Shown: positions 7,996-16,668 of the stretch, piece by piece | How positions within the stretch are numbered: position 1 is the stretch's first letter | Layout of the letters: every line of letters begins with the position of its first letter | From: Actinomycetota bacterium | GTDB lineage: Bacteria; Actinomycetota; Acidimicrobiia; Acidimicrobiales; RAAP-2 | Length of the DNA stretch: 38,932 bases | Reading direction: 5' to 3' | Assembly (NCBI GenBank): GCA_029850535.1 | Contig: JARCRU010000045.1 | Coordinates: forward strand, 1 to 38,932 | Position numbers and translations under genes: made by a program | Notes under the pieces: model-generated | Told to the model about the DNA's origin: nothing | The model's database searches: none | What the model saw: only the letters and a program-made list of their open reading frames with translations

Positions 7996-8150
7996 TTTCC
8001 GAGATGTTAGAGCGTGTTCTCTACTTTCTTTGATCGTGATGAAAACGTCGTTGTCGCCAGCTATGGATATGCCAGTTCGAGATCGCGCAGATCGGCCCTT
8101 CGACGTTAGTTCTTAGATCGTTTGGGAAGAAAATTTTGTTCACACTTCGA

Positions 8151-8906
8151 CTAGCCAGGTTTGTTGGCCACCAACAAGTAGCGGTGTTCGTTGGTCACCA
8201 CACCTTCATCGGTAAGGGACGTTGAAAGGAGGCGGTTAATCGCGTCGGCGTCTCTCTCGGAATCGAAACCGCCAAAATCGGAGTGTGCTCCGTCCAGTGC
8301 CTGAAGCCAGAACACCAGTGAGTCCATATCGCGAATGACGTAGTCAACGTCGTATTCATCAAAGCGTTCAATAATAAATCCCGCGTGAATGAACATCTCG
8401 GGACTTATTGGTGCACCGGCGTTCGCTTCTAGTTGAAAGGCCTCTCTGACGTTGCTCATGTTGTGTTCACCGACTTGTTGAGTGACACAACGCCCGCCCG
8501 GACGAAGAAGCCGGTGGATGACCTCAGCCTCGAAGGGGGCGTGCCGATCGAGGACTACGTCAAACTGTTCCAGAATATCCGCGCCGGTGCCCGTCTCAAA
8601 ATGGACCGACGTTGCACCCTCGTCTGCGGCAAGCCCTCGCGCCCTAGTGATCATCTCGGGGTCGGGGTCCACCCCGAGTAACTGACACGCGTCGCTACTT
8701 AGTTCGAGCAAGCGCTCTCCGCCACCGGTGCCGATATCAATCACGGTGTCGGTGGCGCGAAGAAGGCCCCTGACCACCGATACGTATTCCCACGGCGTTG
8801 CCGGGTGAGATGTATTCATGCGCGAGAAGTCCCAGCCCTGACGCTGTCCTACCCGAGCGCTGATGGCACGCAGATCGGCAACGGAGTAGTGCTCTTGGAA
8901 AGTCAC
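8151..8906 (-). CDS. Class I SAM-dependent methyltransferase
   Basis: A 251-aa methyltransferase that looks intact. SAM-binding motif I is VIDIGTGGGERLLEL (residues ~56-70), motif II GVDPDPEMITRAR, then HFETGTGADI, and FDVVLDRHAPF with motif III HRLLRPGGRCVTQQVG. The C-terminal part ends NEHRYLLVANKPG. The substrate is unknown; the plan resembles UbiE/Methyltransf_11 proteins. The start GTG at 8906 is supported by a TAGGGT -10 box six bases upstream, so the transcript is probably leaderless. It is the last gene before tRNA-Pro and is unrelated in detail to the decayed methyltransferase at 3941-4434. Confidence 0.85.
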   Translation of the reverse strand: MTFQEHYSVADLRAISARVGQRQGWDFSRMNTSHPATPWEYVSVVRGLLRATDTVIDIGTGGGERLLELSSDACQLLGVDPDPEMITRARGLAADEGATSVHFETGTGADILEQFDVVLDRHAPFEAEVIHRLLRPGGRCVTQQVGEHNMSNVREAFQLEANAGAPISPEMFIHAGFIIERFDEYDVDYVIRDMDSLVFWLQALDGAHSDFGGFDSERDADAINRLLSTSLTDEGVVTNEHRYLLVANKPG

Positions 8907-8912
8907 GTGTTC

Positions 8913-8918
8913 ACCCTA
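8913..8918 (-). promoter_or_regulatory. -10 box TAGGGT for a leaderless transcript (methyltransferase gene)
   Basis: On the minus strand TAGGGT is followed by six bases and the GTG start at 8906. The proteasome ATPase gene carries the same hexamer and spacing. Confidence 0.5.
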
Positions 8919-9284
8919 GAGCGGCACGGTCGACCAGGACTGAAATCTAGCCATCACTCTGACGCTTAGAAGAATTGGGGCATCAAACCCGAAAGCCGCC
9001 AATAAGAGTTTGTAGACTTGTTGCTGTGGCCCCCGGATGGAAACCCGTACGTAGTTATCGCGCTCGGTAGTGTTGCGAATCGATTGCCGAAGTAAGCCGT
9101 GCGTATTGGCAACGCAATCGAAGTTCCTCCGCGAGATCTCTGGTCACCATCGACTGGACACCCTCCACGAGGGGATGATTGGATCGTCGACTCCCAATCC
9201 CGAGTTAGCGCCAACGATTCCGCCGGTGGGTAACGACTGCACACAGAATTGAGAAAACTTTTGGATCGACGTGCGAGCACGCCA
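8919..9284. other. Gap between methyltransferase and tRNA-Pro, no supportable gene
   Basis: About 365 bases. One minus-strand frame is open (8966-9280, 104 codons), but it has no recognisable domain, irregular composition and no ribosome site or -10 box at its start. I see no integrase and no repeat of the tRNA end. Confidence 0.35.
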
Positions 9285-9363
9285 TGGTCGGGCTGGGGAG
9301 ATTTGAACTCCCGATCTCTCGGCCCCCAGCCGAGCGCTCTAGACCAAACTAAGCCACAGCCCG
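9285..9363 (-). tRNA. tRNA-Pro, anticodon GGG
   Basis: A full cloverleaf on the minus strand. The acceptor stem CGGGCTG pairs perfectly with CAGCCCG, and the first pair C1-G72 is the bacterial tRNA-Pro identity. The D arm GCTT/GAGC encloses AGTTTGGTCTA. The anticodon stem CTCGG/CCGAG carries loop CTGGGGG, with GGG at positions 34-36. The T arm is GGGAG-TTCAAAT-CTCCC. Discriminator A is followed by an encoded CCA, so the mature end does not depend on CCA addition. The accessory region lies on its 3' side. Confidence 0.95.
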
Positions 9364-9422
9364 CGAAGAATCAATGCTAGCCGCTCGACTCACAGGGCTC
9401 GCGACGCTATCGCGACGTCGCG

Positions 9423-9617
9423 CTACCCGCCAGCGACAGCGGTGACGATCTCCACTCGGTCCGCTGGCTGCACCCTGGTCGCTTCCCAGAGTGAACGACG
9501 CACGATCTCGCCATTGATCGCCACCGCGACGCCGCGTACCACTACGCCCAATTCATTTAACAATTCCGCCACCGTCGGCGACGACAAAGAGTCGTGGGCG
9601 ACACCGTTGACAATCAC
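9423..9617 (-). CDS. thiS: Sulfur carrier protein ThiS
   Basis: A 64-aa ubiquitin-like protein that carries sulfur as a C-terminal thiocarboxylate for the thiazole ring of thiamine. It starts MIVNG, has VAELLNELGVVVRGVAVAIN in the middle with NGEIVRR, and ends in the required diglycine (TAVAGG). The length is typical (60-70 aa). Its ATG overlaps the thiO stop codon in an ATGA, so it is translated with thiO. The thiazole synthase ThiG and the adenylyltransferase ThiF are not in this window; the next feature downstream is tRNA-Pro. Confidence 0.9.
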   Translation of the reverse strand: MIVNGVAHDSLSSPTVAELLNELGVVVRGVAVAINGEIVRRSLWEATRVQPADRVEIVTAVAGG

Positions 9618-10690
9618 TTGGTCATCTCATTGACGAAGCCGACGACGTCGCGTGACGTCAGCGGCGCGAGAGTCACTCCGTGGCGAAAGTGTCCAGACGA
9701 CCACGCCCATCTGCGCTCGGGCCACACTTCCAAGAACGGTTCTAAATTGGTCGAGGCGGGTCGCAGTCCCACCCGGGTCTCCAGCAGCGTTGACGTCTCG
9801 ATCTCAGGAACCACGTCAAGCGCGTCTCGCAACAGTCGCTGGAGTTCACCCACTTCGATGAGTGGACCCGAGCGCTCCTCGCTCGAAGCCCCGATCACGC
9901 AGTACCCTCCGGGGCGCGACACCATGTAAAAGGGTCGTCCGCGCACAAAACAACGCAACGTTGGTGCATTCGAACGGTCAATACCGTCGATGCGCACGGT
10001 CATGCCGCGAACGGGGCGCACCGCGTGCTCTCCCGTCGGCGTCGCCCCGTGGGGCAGTCCAAACGCCCCGGTAGCCAGGATTCCCACATCCGCTGACTGT
10101 GAACCAGCGTCGAAGTGCACCCGTACTCCTGATCGGTCGCCCTCGATGGTGTGAACCTTTTGCGTGATGAATTCGACCCCCACGGTCGTTAGACCCTGAC
10201 ACAGGACGGACACCGCTTCATCGGGGTCGAGCCACGCATCGCCATCGAGCAAGAGTCCACTGGAGATCCGGTCCGAGAGGCCCGCAAAAATTTCGGGGTG
10301 CGACTCGCGGCGAGCGAGCGCCGAGTTCACCCCGAACCCGGTGGCGACCAGTCGGAACTGCTCCACCAGACGTCGGTCGCCCGCGTCCCAACCCGTCAGC
10401 ACCGTGCCCGTCACACCAATCTCGATTCGGCGCTCGACAACCGCGGCGAGCTCATTGCTCAACAATTGCCAAGCGGACAGCGCCTGACGCTGCAACTCAA
10501 AGTTGGCCCCTTCGCCCGGCGCAACCTCGGCGTGCGGCGCAATCATTCCCGCAGCGGCCCACGTCGCGCCTCGACCCGGCGCCGGATCAACGACGCTCAC
10601 CCGGTAGCCCTCACGGGCGAGTCGCCACGCCGACGTCAGTCCGACGATGCCACCGCCGACCACGAGGATGCTCTTAGGGGTCGCCGTCAC
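9614..10690 (-). CDS. thiO: Glycine oxidase ThiO
   Basis: FAD enzyme that oxidises glycine to dehydroglycine for the thiamine thiazole ring. It has 358 aa, usual for ThiO. The dinucleotide fold ILVVGGGIVGLTSAWRLA is near the N-terminus, followed by VSVVDPAPGRGATWAAAGM, the ThiO-type segment with the substrate-side AAGM. The C-terminal GLRPAS...WSSGHFRHGVTLAP is characteristic of glycine oxidases. I place the start at GTG 10690 because a TACTGT box lies six bases upstream (leaderless) and the protein then begins TATPKSILVVGG; the GTG at 10711 lacks such support. It is divergent from gltB and coupled to thiS. Confidence 0.88.
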   Translation of the reverse strand: MTATPKSILVVGGGIVGLTSAWRLAREGYRVSVVDPAPGRGATWAAAGMIAPHAEVAPGEGANFELQRQALSAWQLLSNELAAVVERRIEIGVTGTVLTGWDAGDRRLVEQFRLVATGFGVNSALARRESHPEIFAGLSDRISSGLLLDGDAWLDPDEAVSVLCQGLTTVGVEFITQKVHTIEGDRSGVRVHFDAGSQSADVGILATGAFGLPHGATPTGEHAVRPVRGMTVRIDGIDRSNAPTLRCFVRGRPFYMVSRPGGYCVIGASSEERSGPLIEVGELQRLLRDALDVVPEIETSTLLETRVGLRPASTNLEPFLEVWPERRWAWSSGHFRHGVTLAPLTSRDVVGFVNEMTK

Positions 10691-10696
10691 GATTCC

Positions 10697-10702
10697 ACAG
10701 TA
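10697..10702 (-). promoter_or_regulatory. -10 box TACTGT for leaderless thiO-thiS
   Basis: On the minus strand TACTGT is followed by GGAATC and GTG 10690. A leaderless start leaves no room for a thiamine riboswitch on this transcript. Confidence 0.5.
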
Positions 10703-10730
10703 CGACTCCACCGCCTCGGGCGACCATCGC

Positions 10731-10736
10731 TATACT
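10731..10736 (+). promoter_or_regulatory. -10 box TATACT of the gltBD promoter
   Basis: A near-consensus TATACT 38 bases before the gltB ATG. Transcription would start near 10743, giving a leader of about 30 bases with a strong ribosome site GGAAGGTGA (10760-10768). The -35 region is weak. It is divergent from the thiO promoter, about 30 bases away. Confidence 0.55.
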
Positions 10737-10773
10737 GTCTAGCGGGTCAGCGTTGCCCCGGAAGGTGACGCCC

Positions 10774-13700
10774 ATGACCAAGAACCCCTCTCTCTACGAC
10801 CCCGCTTTCGAGCACGACGCCTGCGGCGTCGGGATGATCGCGGACCTCAGCGCGACGGCCACCCACGACACCGTGAGTGACGCCCTCACCATTCTCGAGA
10901 ATCTCGAGCATCGAGGTGCCACCGGCGCCGACGTCGATTCGGGCGATGGAGCGGGGATCTTGCTGCAGATGCCCGACGCCTTCATCCGCGACGTCTTTGA
11001 TGGCCCGGTGCCCGCCAAGGGTGACTACGGCGTCGGATTCTGGATGATTCCTCGATCGGGCGATCGCGACGAGTTCACGACGGCCATCGCCGAACGCTTC
11101 GCTCGGCTGGGACTGACCACGTTGGCGTGGCGCGAAGTGCCCGTGACCTCAAGCATTCTCGGACCGACGTCGGCGGCCTCGGAGCCCCGTTTCCTCCAAC
11201 AACTCGTGACCTCAGGGAGTGGCGAGGACCTGGAGCGTTCGATGTTCGCCGCGCGCAAAATCGTCGAGCACGATCTCGACGCCTACGCCGCCTCGTGCTC
11301 GCCTCACGTCTTGATCTACAAGGGCATGCTCTCCTCACCACAACTTCGTTCGTATTTTGCCGACTTGCGTGACGAACGGCTCACCTCGGCCATCGCCGTC
11401 GTGCACAGCCGTTTCTCGACCAACGTGATGCCCCGCTGGGACCTCGCCCAGCCGTTTCGCTACATCGCCCACAATGGGGAGATCAACACCGTTCGCGGAA
11501 ATCGCAACTGGATGACCGCGCGCGAGACGACCCTATCGAGCAGTGCCCTGCCGGTAGCCGTGTCCGAACTGACGCCGATTATCACCCCCGACATGAGCGA
11601 CTCCGCCAGTTTCGACGAAGTGGTGGAGTTGCTGGTGCAGTCGGGTCGCTCCTTGCCCCACGCCATCCTCATGATGATCCCCGAGGCCTGGGAGCGATCC
11701 ACGGCCATGGACCCCCAGCGGCGCGACTTCTACCGCTACCACGCCGCGTTGATGGAACCCTGGGACGGGCCGGCCTCGGTGACTTTCTGTGACGGAAAGG
11801 TCGTGGGCGCCGTCTTGGACCGCAATGGCCTGCGACCGGCGCGCTACTGGGTCACCAAGGATCAGCGAGTGATCTTCGCTTCCGAAGTGGGCGTGCTGGC
11901 CATCGATCCAGCGAACATAGAACGCAAGGGTCGCCTCCAACCCGGCCGAGTGTTCCTAGTGGACATCGAGCAGGGTCGCATCATCGACGACGAGGAGTTG
12001 AAGGCGGGCTTGGCCGCGCAAGCACCCTACGGGGAATGGCTGACGCGACAGCAAGTCTCCCTCGACGAGCTCGAACCTCGCACGATGCTCACGCCGAGCT
12101 TCGCCTCGGTGCTACTGCACCAGAGACTCTTTGGCTACAGCGAAGAAGATCTGCGCATGATCGTGCGCCACATGGCCCAAGTAGGCGAAGAACCCATTGG
12201 GTCAATGGGTTCTGATTCCGCACTGCCAGTTCTCTCGCGGCGGGCACGACCGCTCTTTGACTTCTTCACCCAACTCTTCGCCCAAGTGACGAACCCGCCC
12301 TTGGACGCTATTCGCGAGGAGCTGGTCACCTCCACCCGCGTCACCATGGGTGGCGAGGAGAACCTGCTGGAGGAAACGGCCCAGCACTGTCACCAGATCG
12401 TGCTCGCTTCACCGATTCTGAGTATCGATGACCTAGCGAAGATCCGCTACATCCACGAGGTTCACGACGACTGGGCTTTTCGCAGCGAGGTGGTCGACGG
12501 ACTCTTCGCCGCGCGCGGAGACGAGAGTGACGCGCACCGGCTCGCTGCGGCCATTCAGAGCGTGTGCGACGAAGCCGTCGATCTGGTGCGCGCGGGAGCG
12601 AACATCATCATCCTCTCTGACCGCAATACGTCGACGCAGTGGGCGCCAATCCCCAGCCTGCTACTCACGTCCGCGGTGCACCACCGATTGGTCGAGGAGC
12701 ACCTGCGCACTAGTGCGGCCCTCGTCATCGAAGCCGGCGACGTACGAGAAGTGCATCACGCCGCGCTCCTTCTCGGATTCGGTGCCTCGGCCGTGTGCCC
12801 GTATCTCGCCTACGAAAGCATCGACTCACTGGTCGCCACTGGGGAGATCTCCACTCTCGAGGCCGCCGAAGCGCGCTACCAGTACGGCAAGGCCCTCACC
12901 AAGGGAATCGTCAAAGTCATGTCCAAGATGGGCGTCTCCACGGTGGCCAGCTACGTCGGTAGCCAGCTCTTCGAGGCGGTGGGCATCGATGCCGACGTGT
13001 TGGCTACATATTTCCCGGGGTTCTCCTCACGAGTCGGGGGCATCACCCTGGCCCACATCGCACGTTCCACGCTGAGTTTGCACGCCCACGCCTACCAGCC
13101 CGCCGCAGCCGAGCGGGTCGAGATCACCAATCGTGGCGAGTACCAGTGGCGCCGCGACGGCGAGGTGCACCTGTTCAATCCGCGCACCGTCCAAAAGCTC
13201 CAACACGCCACGAGAGAGAAGCGTTACGACATTTTCAAGCAGTACACGACTCTCGTCGATGAACAGGCCGACGCCGCAATCACCCTGCGCAGCCTGCTGC
13301 GCCTGCGTCCGGCCCTGACGCCCCTGCCCCTCGACGAGGTAGAGAGCGTGGCCTCGATCCTGCGTCGTTTCTCCACGGGCGCGATGTCCTACGGTTCGAT
13401 TTCCGAAGAAGCTCACACGACCCTGGCCCTCGCGATGAACGCCATTGGAGGAAAATCCAACACCGGCGAGGGAGGCGAGGACGAGGACCGTTTCGACGTC
13501 AACGATCCACGCGGCAATCGCCGTTCGGCGATCAAACAGGTCGCCTCGGGTCGCTTCGGGGTGACCAGTCGCTACTTGGTCAACGCCGACGATATCCAGA
13601 TCAAGATGGCCCAAGGCGCCAAGCCGGGCGAGGGTGGGCAGTTGCCCGGATCCAAGGTCTATCCGTGGATCGCCAAGACCCGCCACTCGACTCCGGGCGT

Positions 13701-15219
13701 CGGCCTGATCTCGCCCCCGCCGCACCACGACATCTATTCCATCGAGGACCTCGCCCAGCTGATCTACGACTTGAAGAACGCCAACGACCAGGCGCGCATC
13801 CACGTCAAGCTCGTCTCCGAACAAGGCGTGGGCACCATCGCCGCGGGGGTCGCCAAGGCCCACGCCGACGTGATCCTGATTTCGGGCCACGACGGCGGCA
13901 CGGGTGCCGCACCTCTCACCTCGTTGAAGCACGCTGGCACCCCCTGGGAGCTCGGTCTGGCCGAGGCTCACCAGACCCTGGCGCGAAATGGTCTGCGCAG
14001 TCGCGTCGTCGTCCAGGTCGACGGACAGCTCAAGACCGGACGCGACGTCGTCATCGCCGCCATGCTCGGCGCCGAAGAGTTCGGCTTCGCCACCGCGCCC
14101 CTGGTGGTGTCGGGCTGCGTCATGATGCGCGTGTGCCACCTCGATACCTGCCCCGTGGGCATCGCCACCCAGAACCCAGTTCTTCGTGAGCGATTCACTG
14201 GACGGCCGGAGTTCGTCGAGAATTTCTTCGAGTTCATCGCGCAGGAGGTCCGCGAATACATGTCGATCCTGGGCGTGCACACCCTGGACGAACTGGTCGG
14301 CGACGTCTCACGCCTCGAGGTGACCACCCTCGACGACGACACCAACACCCTCGATCTCCGCGCCCTCTTGACGGCCACCGACCTCGAACAACGGCGCCAG
14401 AGCGTGAAGCAAGAGCACGGTCTCGACGAGGCGCTGGATTGGCGCTTCATGAACGAGGCCCTACAGGCGGCCTCCTCGGGAGTCCCGGTGAACCTCACGC
14501 TGCCCATCCGTAACGTCAATCGGGCGGTGGGCACGCTCACCGGCAGCGCGATTACCCGCACGATGGGTGCCTCGACCTTGCGCGCGGACCACGTCACCAT
14601 CAACCTCGAGGGTTCCTCCGGCCAGAGTCTGGGCGCCTTCATCCCCGCCGGTCTCACCCTGCGACTCTCGGGCGACGCCAATGATTACGCGGGCAAGGGC
14701 CTCTCGGGCGGACGAATCGTCATCGCCCCCTCACCGACGGCCACCTTCACGAGCAACGAGAACATCATCGCGGGCAACGTGCTGGGTTATGGCGCCACCA
14801 GTGGAGAGATTCTCGTCAGCGGGGTGGTGGGGGAGCGGTGCGCCGTGCGCAATTCGGGCGCCACCATCGTGGTGGAGGGCACGGGCGACCACGCCTGTGA
14901 GTACATGACCGGCGGCGTCGTCGTCATTCTCGGTGACGTCGGGCGCAACTTGGCTGCGGGAATGTCGGGTGGCACGCTGTACCTCTACGACCCCGACAAC
15001 GACGTGCACAACCACCTCTCGGCCGGCGTGTACGAGATCGATCCGCTGGAGTACCTCGACGAAGAACTCCTGCACCCCCTGCTCGAACGATTCGCCCTCG
15101 AGACCCGATCGGTCATCGCGAAGAACATCGTGCAGAATTGGCGCGTCGAGCGGATGAACTTCATCCGCATCGAGACTTCGGAGTATCAACGAGTGCGAGA
15201 CGAGACGCGCAATGGGTAA
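10774..15219 (+). CDS. gltB: Glutamate synthase large (alpha) subunit
   Basis: Converts glutamine plus 2-oxoglutarate to two glutamates, working with GltD; 1481 aa, the usual size. Domains in order: a class II glutamine amidotransferase whose catalytic cysteine is C17 in DACGVGM, exposed after removal of a 16-residue propeptide; a central domain; the FMN-binding synthase barrel (KPGEGGQLPG, HDGGTGAAPLTSLKHAG); the 3Fe-4S ligands C1115, C1121 and C1126 in CVMMRVCHLDTCPVG; and a C-terminal glycine-rich beta-helix (GATSGEILVSG, YMTGGVVVILGDVGRN). The ATG at 10774 is chosen because GGAAGGTGA precedes it by five bases; the TTG at 10753 lies upstream of that site. Its last eight bases overlap gltD. 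Confidence 0.98.
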   Translation: MTKNPSLYDPAFEHDACGVGMIADLSATATHDTVSDALTILENLEHRGATGADVDSGDGAGILLQMPDAFIRDVFDGPVPAKGDYGVGFWMIPRSGDRDEFTTAIAERFARLGLTTLAWREVPVTSSILGPTSAASEPRFLQQLVTSGSGEDLERSMFAARKIVEHDLDAYAASCSPHVLIYKGMLSSPQLRSYFADLRDERLTSAIAVVHSRFSTNVMPRWDLAQPFRYIAHNGEINTVRGNRNWMTARETTLSSSALPVAVSELTPIITPDMSDSASFDEVVELLVQSGRSLPHAILMMIPEAWERSTAMDPQRRDFYRYHAALMEPWDGPASVTFCDGKVVGAVLDRNGLRPARYWVTKDQRVIFASEVGVLAIDPANIERKGRLQPGRVFLVDIEQGRIIDDEELKAGLAAQAPYGEWLTRQQVSLDELEPRTMLTPSFASVLLHQRLFGYSEEDLRMIVRHMAQVGEEPIGSMGSDSALPVLSRRARPLFDFFTQLFAQVTNPPLDAIREELVTSTRVTMGGEENLLEETAQHCHQIVLASPILSIDDLAKIRYIHEVHDDWAFRSEVVDGLFAARGDESDAHRLAAAIQSVCDEAVDLVRAGANIIILSDRNTSTQWAPIPSLLLTSAVHHRLVEEHLRTSAALVIEAGDVREVHHAALLLGFGASAVCPYLAYESIDSLVATGEISTLEAAEARYQYGKALTKGIVKVMSKMGVSTVASYVGSQLFEAVGIDADVLATYFPGFSSRVGGITLAHIARSTLSLHAHAYQPAAAERVEITNRGEYQWRRDGEVHLFNPRTVQKLQHATREKRYDIFKQYTTLVDEQADAAITLRSLLRLRPALTPLPLDEVESVASILRRFSTGAMSYGSISEEAHTTLALAMNAIGGKSNTGEGGEDEDRFDVNDPRGNRRSAIKQVASGRFGVTSRYLVNADDIQIKMAQGAKPGEGGQLPGSKVYPWIAKTRHSTPGVGLISPPPHHDIYSIEDLAQLIYDLKNANDQARIHVKLVSEQGVGTIAAGVAKAHADVILISGHDGGTGAAPLTSLKHAGTPWELGLAEAHQTLARNGLRSRVVVQVDGQLKTGRDVVIAAMLGAEEFGFATAPLVVSGCVMMRVCHLDTCPVGIATQNPVLRERFTGRPEFVENFFEFIAQEVREYMSILGVHTLDELVGDVSRLEVTTLDDDTNTLDLRALLTATDLEQRRQSVKQEHGLDEALDWRFMNEALQAASSGVPVNLTLPIRNVNRAVGTLTGSAITRTMGASTLRADHVTINLEGSSGQSLGAFIPAGLTLRLSGDANDYAGKGLSGGRIVIAPSPTATFTSNENIIAGNVLGYGATSGEILVSGVVGERCAVRNSGATIVVEGTGDHACEYMTGGVVVILGDVGRNLAAGMSGGTLYLYDPDNDVHNHLSAGVYEIDPLEYLDEELLHPLLERFALETRSVIAKNIVQNWRVERMNFIRIETSEYQRVRDETRNG

Positions 15220-16648
15220 GCCCACCGGGTTCCTCGAGTTCCCACGCCAAGGTCCTTCGACGCGACCAGTGCCGGTGCGCCTGCGTGATTGGCGTGAGGT
15301 CTACGAACCCCAGAACGACGACGCCGTGCGTGAGCAGGGCGCGAGGTGCATGGACTGCGGCATTCCCTTCTGCATGCAGGGCTGCCCCCTGGGCAATCGT
15401 ATTCCGACCTTCAACGACCTGGTCTATCGCGGGCGATGGGACGAAGCCGCCGAGCAACTGCTCGACACGAACAATTTCCCGGAGTTCACTGGTCGGCTCT
15501 GCCCCGCGCCGTGCGAGTCGGCCTGCGTACTGGGCATCGGTGCTGATCCCGTCACCATTGAACGCCTCGAATACGAGGTGATTGAGCACGCCTTCGCGCG
15601 CGGAATCGCCGTACAGCGATCGAGCGCCATCGAGAGTGGGCGTCGTGTCGCCATCGTGGGCTCGGGTCCTTCAGGGCTCGCCGCGGCCGCCCAACTGCGC
15701 AGCGCGGGGCACCACGTGGAGATCTTCGAGCGCGCCGACGCCATCGGCGGACTCCTGCGCTACGGCATCCCCGAGTTCAAGCTGGAAAAGAGAGTCCTCG
15801 ATCGTCGTCTCTCCGCGATGAGCGAGGCGGGCGTCATCTTTCACACCTCGGCCAACGTCGGTGCCAACGGCACTTCCTTAACGCGGCTTCGCGACGAATT
15901 CGACGCGGTGATCCTGGCCGTGGGTTCCACTCGTCCGCGACTGATCCCCGTGCCGGGAGCCCAATTAGAGGGGGTCTACCCGGCGATGACCTACCTGGAA
16001 GCGGCCAATCGCGCCGTCGTTGAGAAGATTCCCTCCACGATTGACGCGGCGGGTCGCCACGTCATCATCCTCGGCGGTGGCGACACGGGAGCGGACTGCC
16101 TGGGCACCGCGCATCGACAGGGCGCGGCGTCGGTCACCCAGATCGAGATCATGGACGAGCCCCCCCACGAGCGACCCACCGACCAACCCTGGCCGACCAT
16201 GGCACGCCTCTTCAAGATCACCTCGGCCCACGAAGAAGGCGGCGAACGACGTTTCGCCACCGAGACACTCGAATTTGGAGGCCAAGGCACGATTAGCGAG
16301 ATCACCCTGCGCGACACGCACAGCGAACAGGTCGTCACCGCGCCGGCCGACCTCGTCCTCATCGCGGCGGGCTTCGTTGGTCCCGAGGTCGAGGGACTAG
16401 GCGTCGATGCACCCGAACTGCTGACGGCGCGCGACACCTTCTCGGTGAACTCGCACTGGCGTGTGCACAGCCTGGACCTGGACCACGACACGCCGGTGTT
16501 CGCCTGTGGCGACGCGGTGCGCGGTCAAAGCCTCATCGTCTGGGCCATCGCCGAAGGGCGTTCGGCGGCCTCGGCGGTGGATGCTCACTTGGGTGCTCGA
16601 CCCTCGGCGCTGCCGGCGCCCGTCGAACCCTACAGCCTCTCCTGGTAG
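15212..16648 (+). CDS. gltD: Glutamate synthase small (beta) subunit
   Basis: Delivers NADPH electrons through FAD and two 4Fe-4S clusters to GltB; 478 aa. The N-terminal cluster domain shows CMDCGIPFCMQGCPLGN and CPAPCESACVLG. The FAD fold is VAIVGSGPSGLAAAAQL, and the NADPH fold is HVIILGGGDTGADCLGTAHR. The C-terminal FACGDAVRGQSLIVWAIAEG closes the FAD site. The ATG overlaps the end of gltB by eight bases, so the two are translationally coupled in the 1:1 ratio of the complex. The final codons TGG-TAG lie in one arm of a hairpin whose other arm carries the end of tetR. Confidence 0.98.
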   Translation: MGKPTGFLEFPRQGPSTRPVPVRLRDWREVYEPQNDDAVREQGARCMDCGIPFCMQGCPLGNRIPTFNDLVYRGRWDEAAEQLLDTNNFPEFTGRLCPAPCESACVLGIGADPVTIERLEYEVIEHAFARGIAVQRSSAIESGRRVAIVGSGPSGLAAAAQLRSAGHHVEIFERADAIGGLLRYGIPEFKLEKRVLDRRLSAMSEAGVIFHTSANVGANGTSLTRLRDEFDAVILAVGSTRPRLIPVPGAQLEGVYPAMTYLEAANRAVVEKIPSTIDAAGRHVIILGGGDTGADCLGTAHRQGAASVTQIEIMDEPPHERPTDQPWPTMARLFKITSAHEEGGERRFATETLEFGGQGTISEITLRDTHSEQVVTAPADLVLIAAGFVGPEVEGLGVDAPELLTARDTFSVNSHWRVHSLDLDHDTPVFACGDAVRGQSLIVWAIAEGRSAASAVDAHLGARPSALPAPVEPYSLSW

Positions 16649-16668
16649 CGCGTCATCGCGCCTACCAG
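16642..16668. terminator. Bidirectional hairpin between gltD and tetR, containing both stop codons
   Basis: CTGGTAG-CGCG, loop TCAT, then CGCG-C-CTACCAG: an 11-bp stem with one bulged base and a four-base loop. The gltD stop (16646-16648) is in the left arm and the tetR stop (16662-16664 complement) in the right arm. There is no long T-run on either side, so termination may be weak or Rho-assisted. Confidence 0.6.

Noticed and set aside
8966..9280. Minus-strand frame of 104 codons next to tRNA-Pro
   Set aside because: No domain, no ribosome site, no -10 box at the right distance, and irregular composition. It was listed as a gap instead.
9285..9315. Attachment-site repeat of the tRNA-Pro 3' end elsewhere in the window
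   Set aside because: I looked for GGGCTGGGGAG-like copies to the left and found no convincing match.
10691..10773. Thiamine riboswitch before thiO or a regulatory RNA before gltB
   Set aside because: The thiO start appears leaderless and the gltB leader is only about 30 bases; there is no room for such a fold.
13027..14280. Long open frame antisense to gltB (417 codons)
   Set aside because: It mirrors the gltB coding frame in GC-rich DNA, has low-complexity His/Asp/Gly-rich composition and no recognisable domain.
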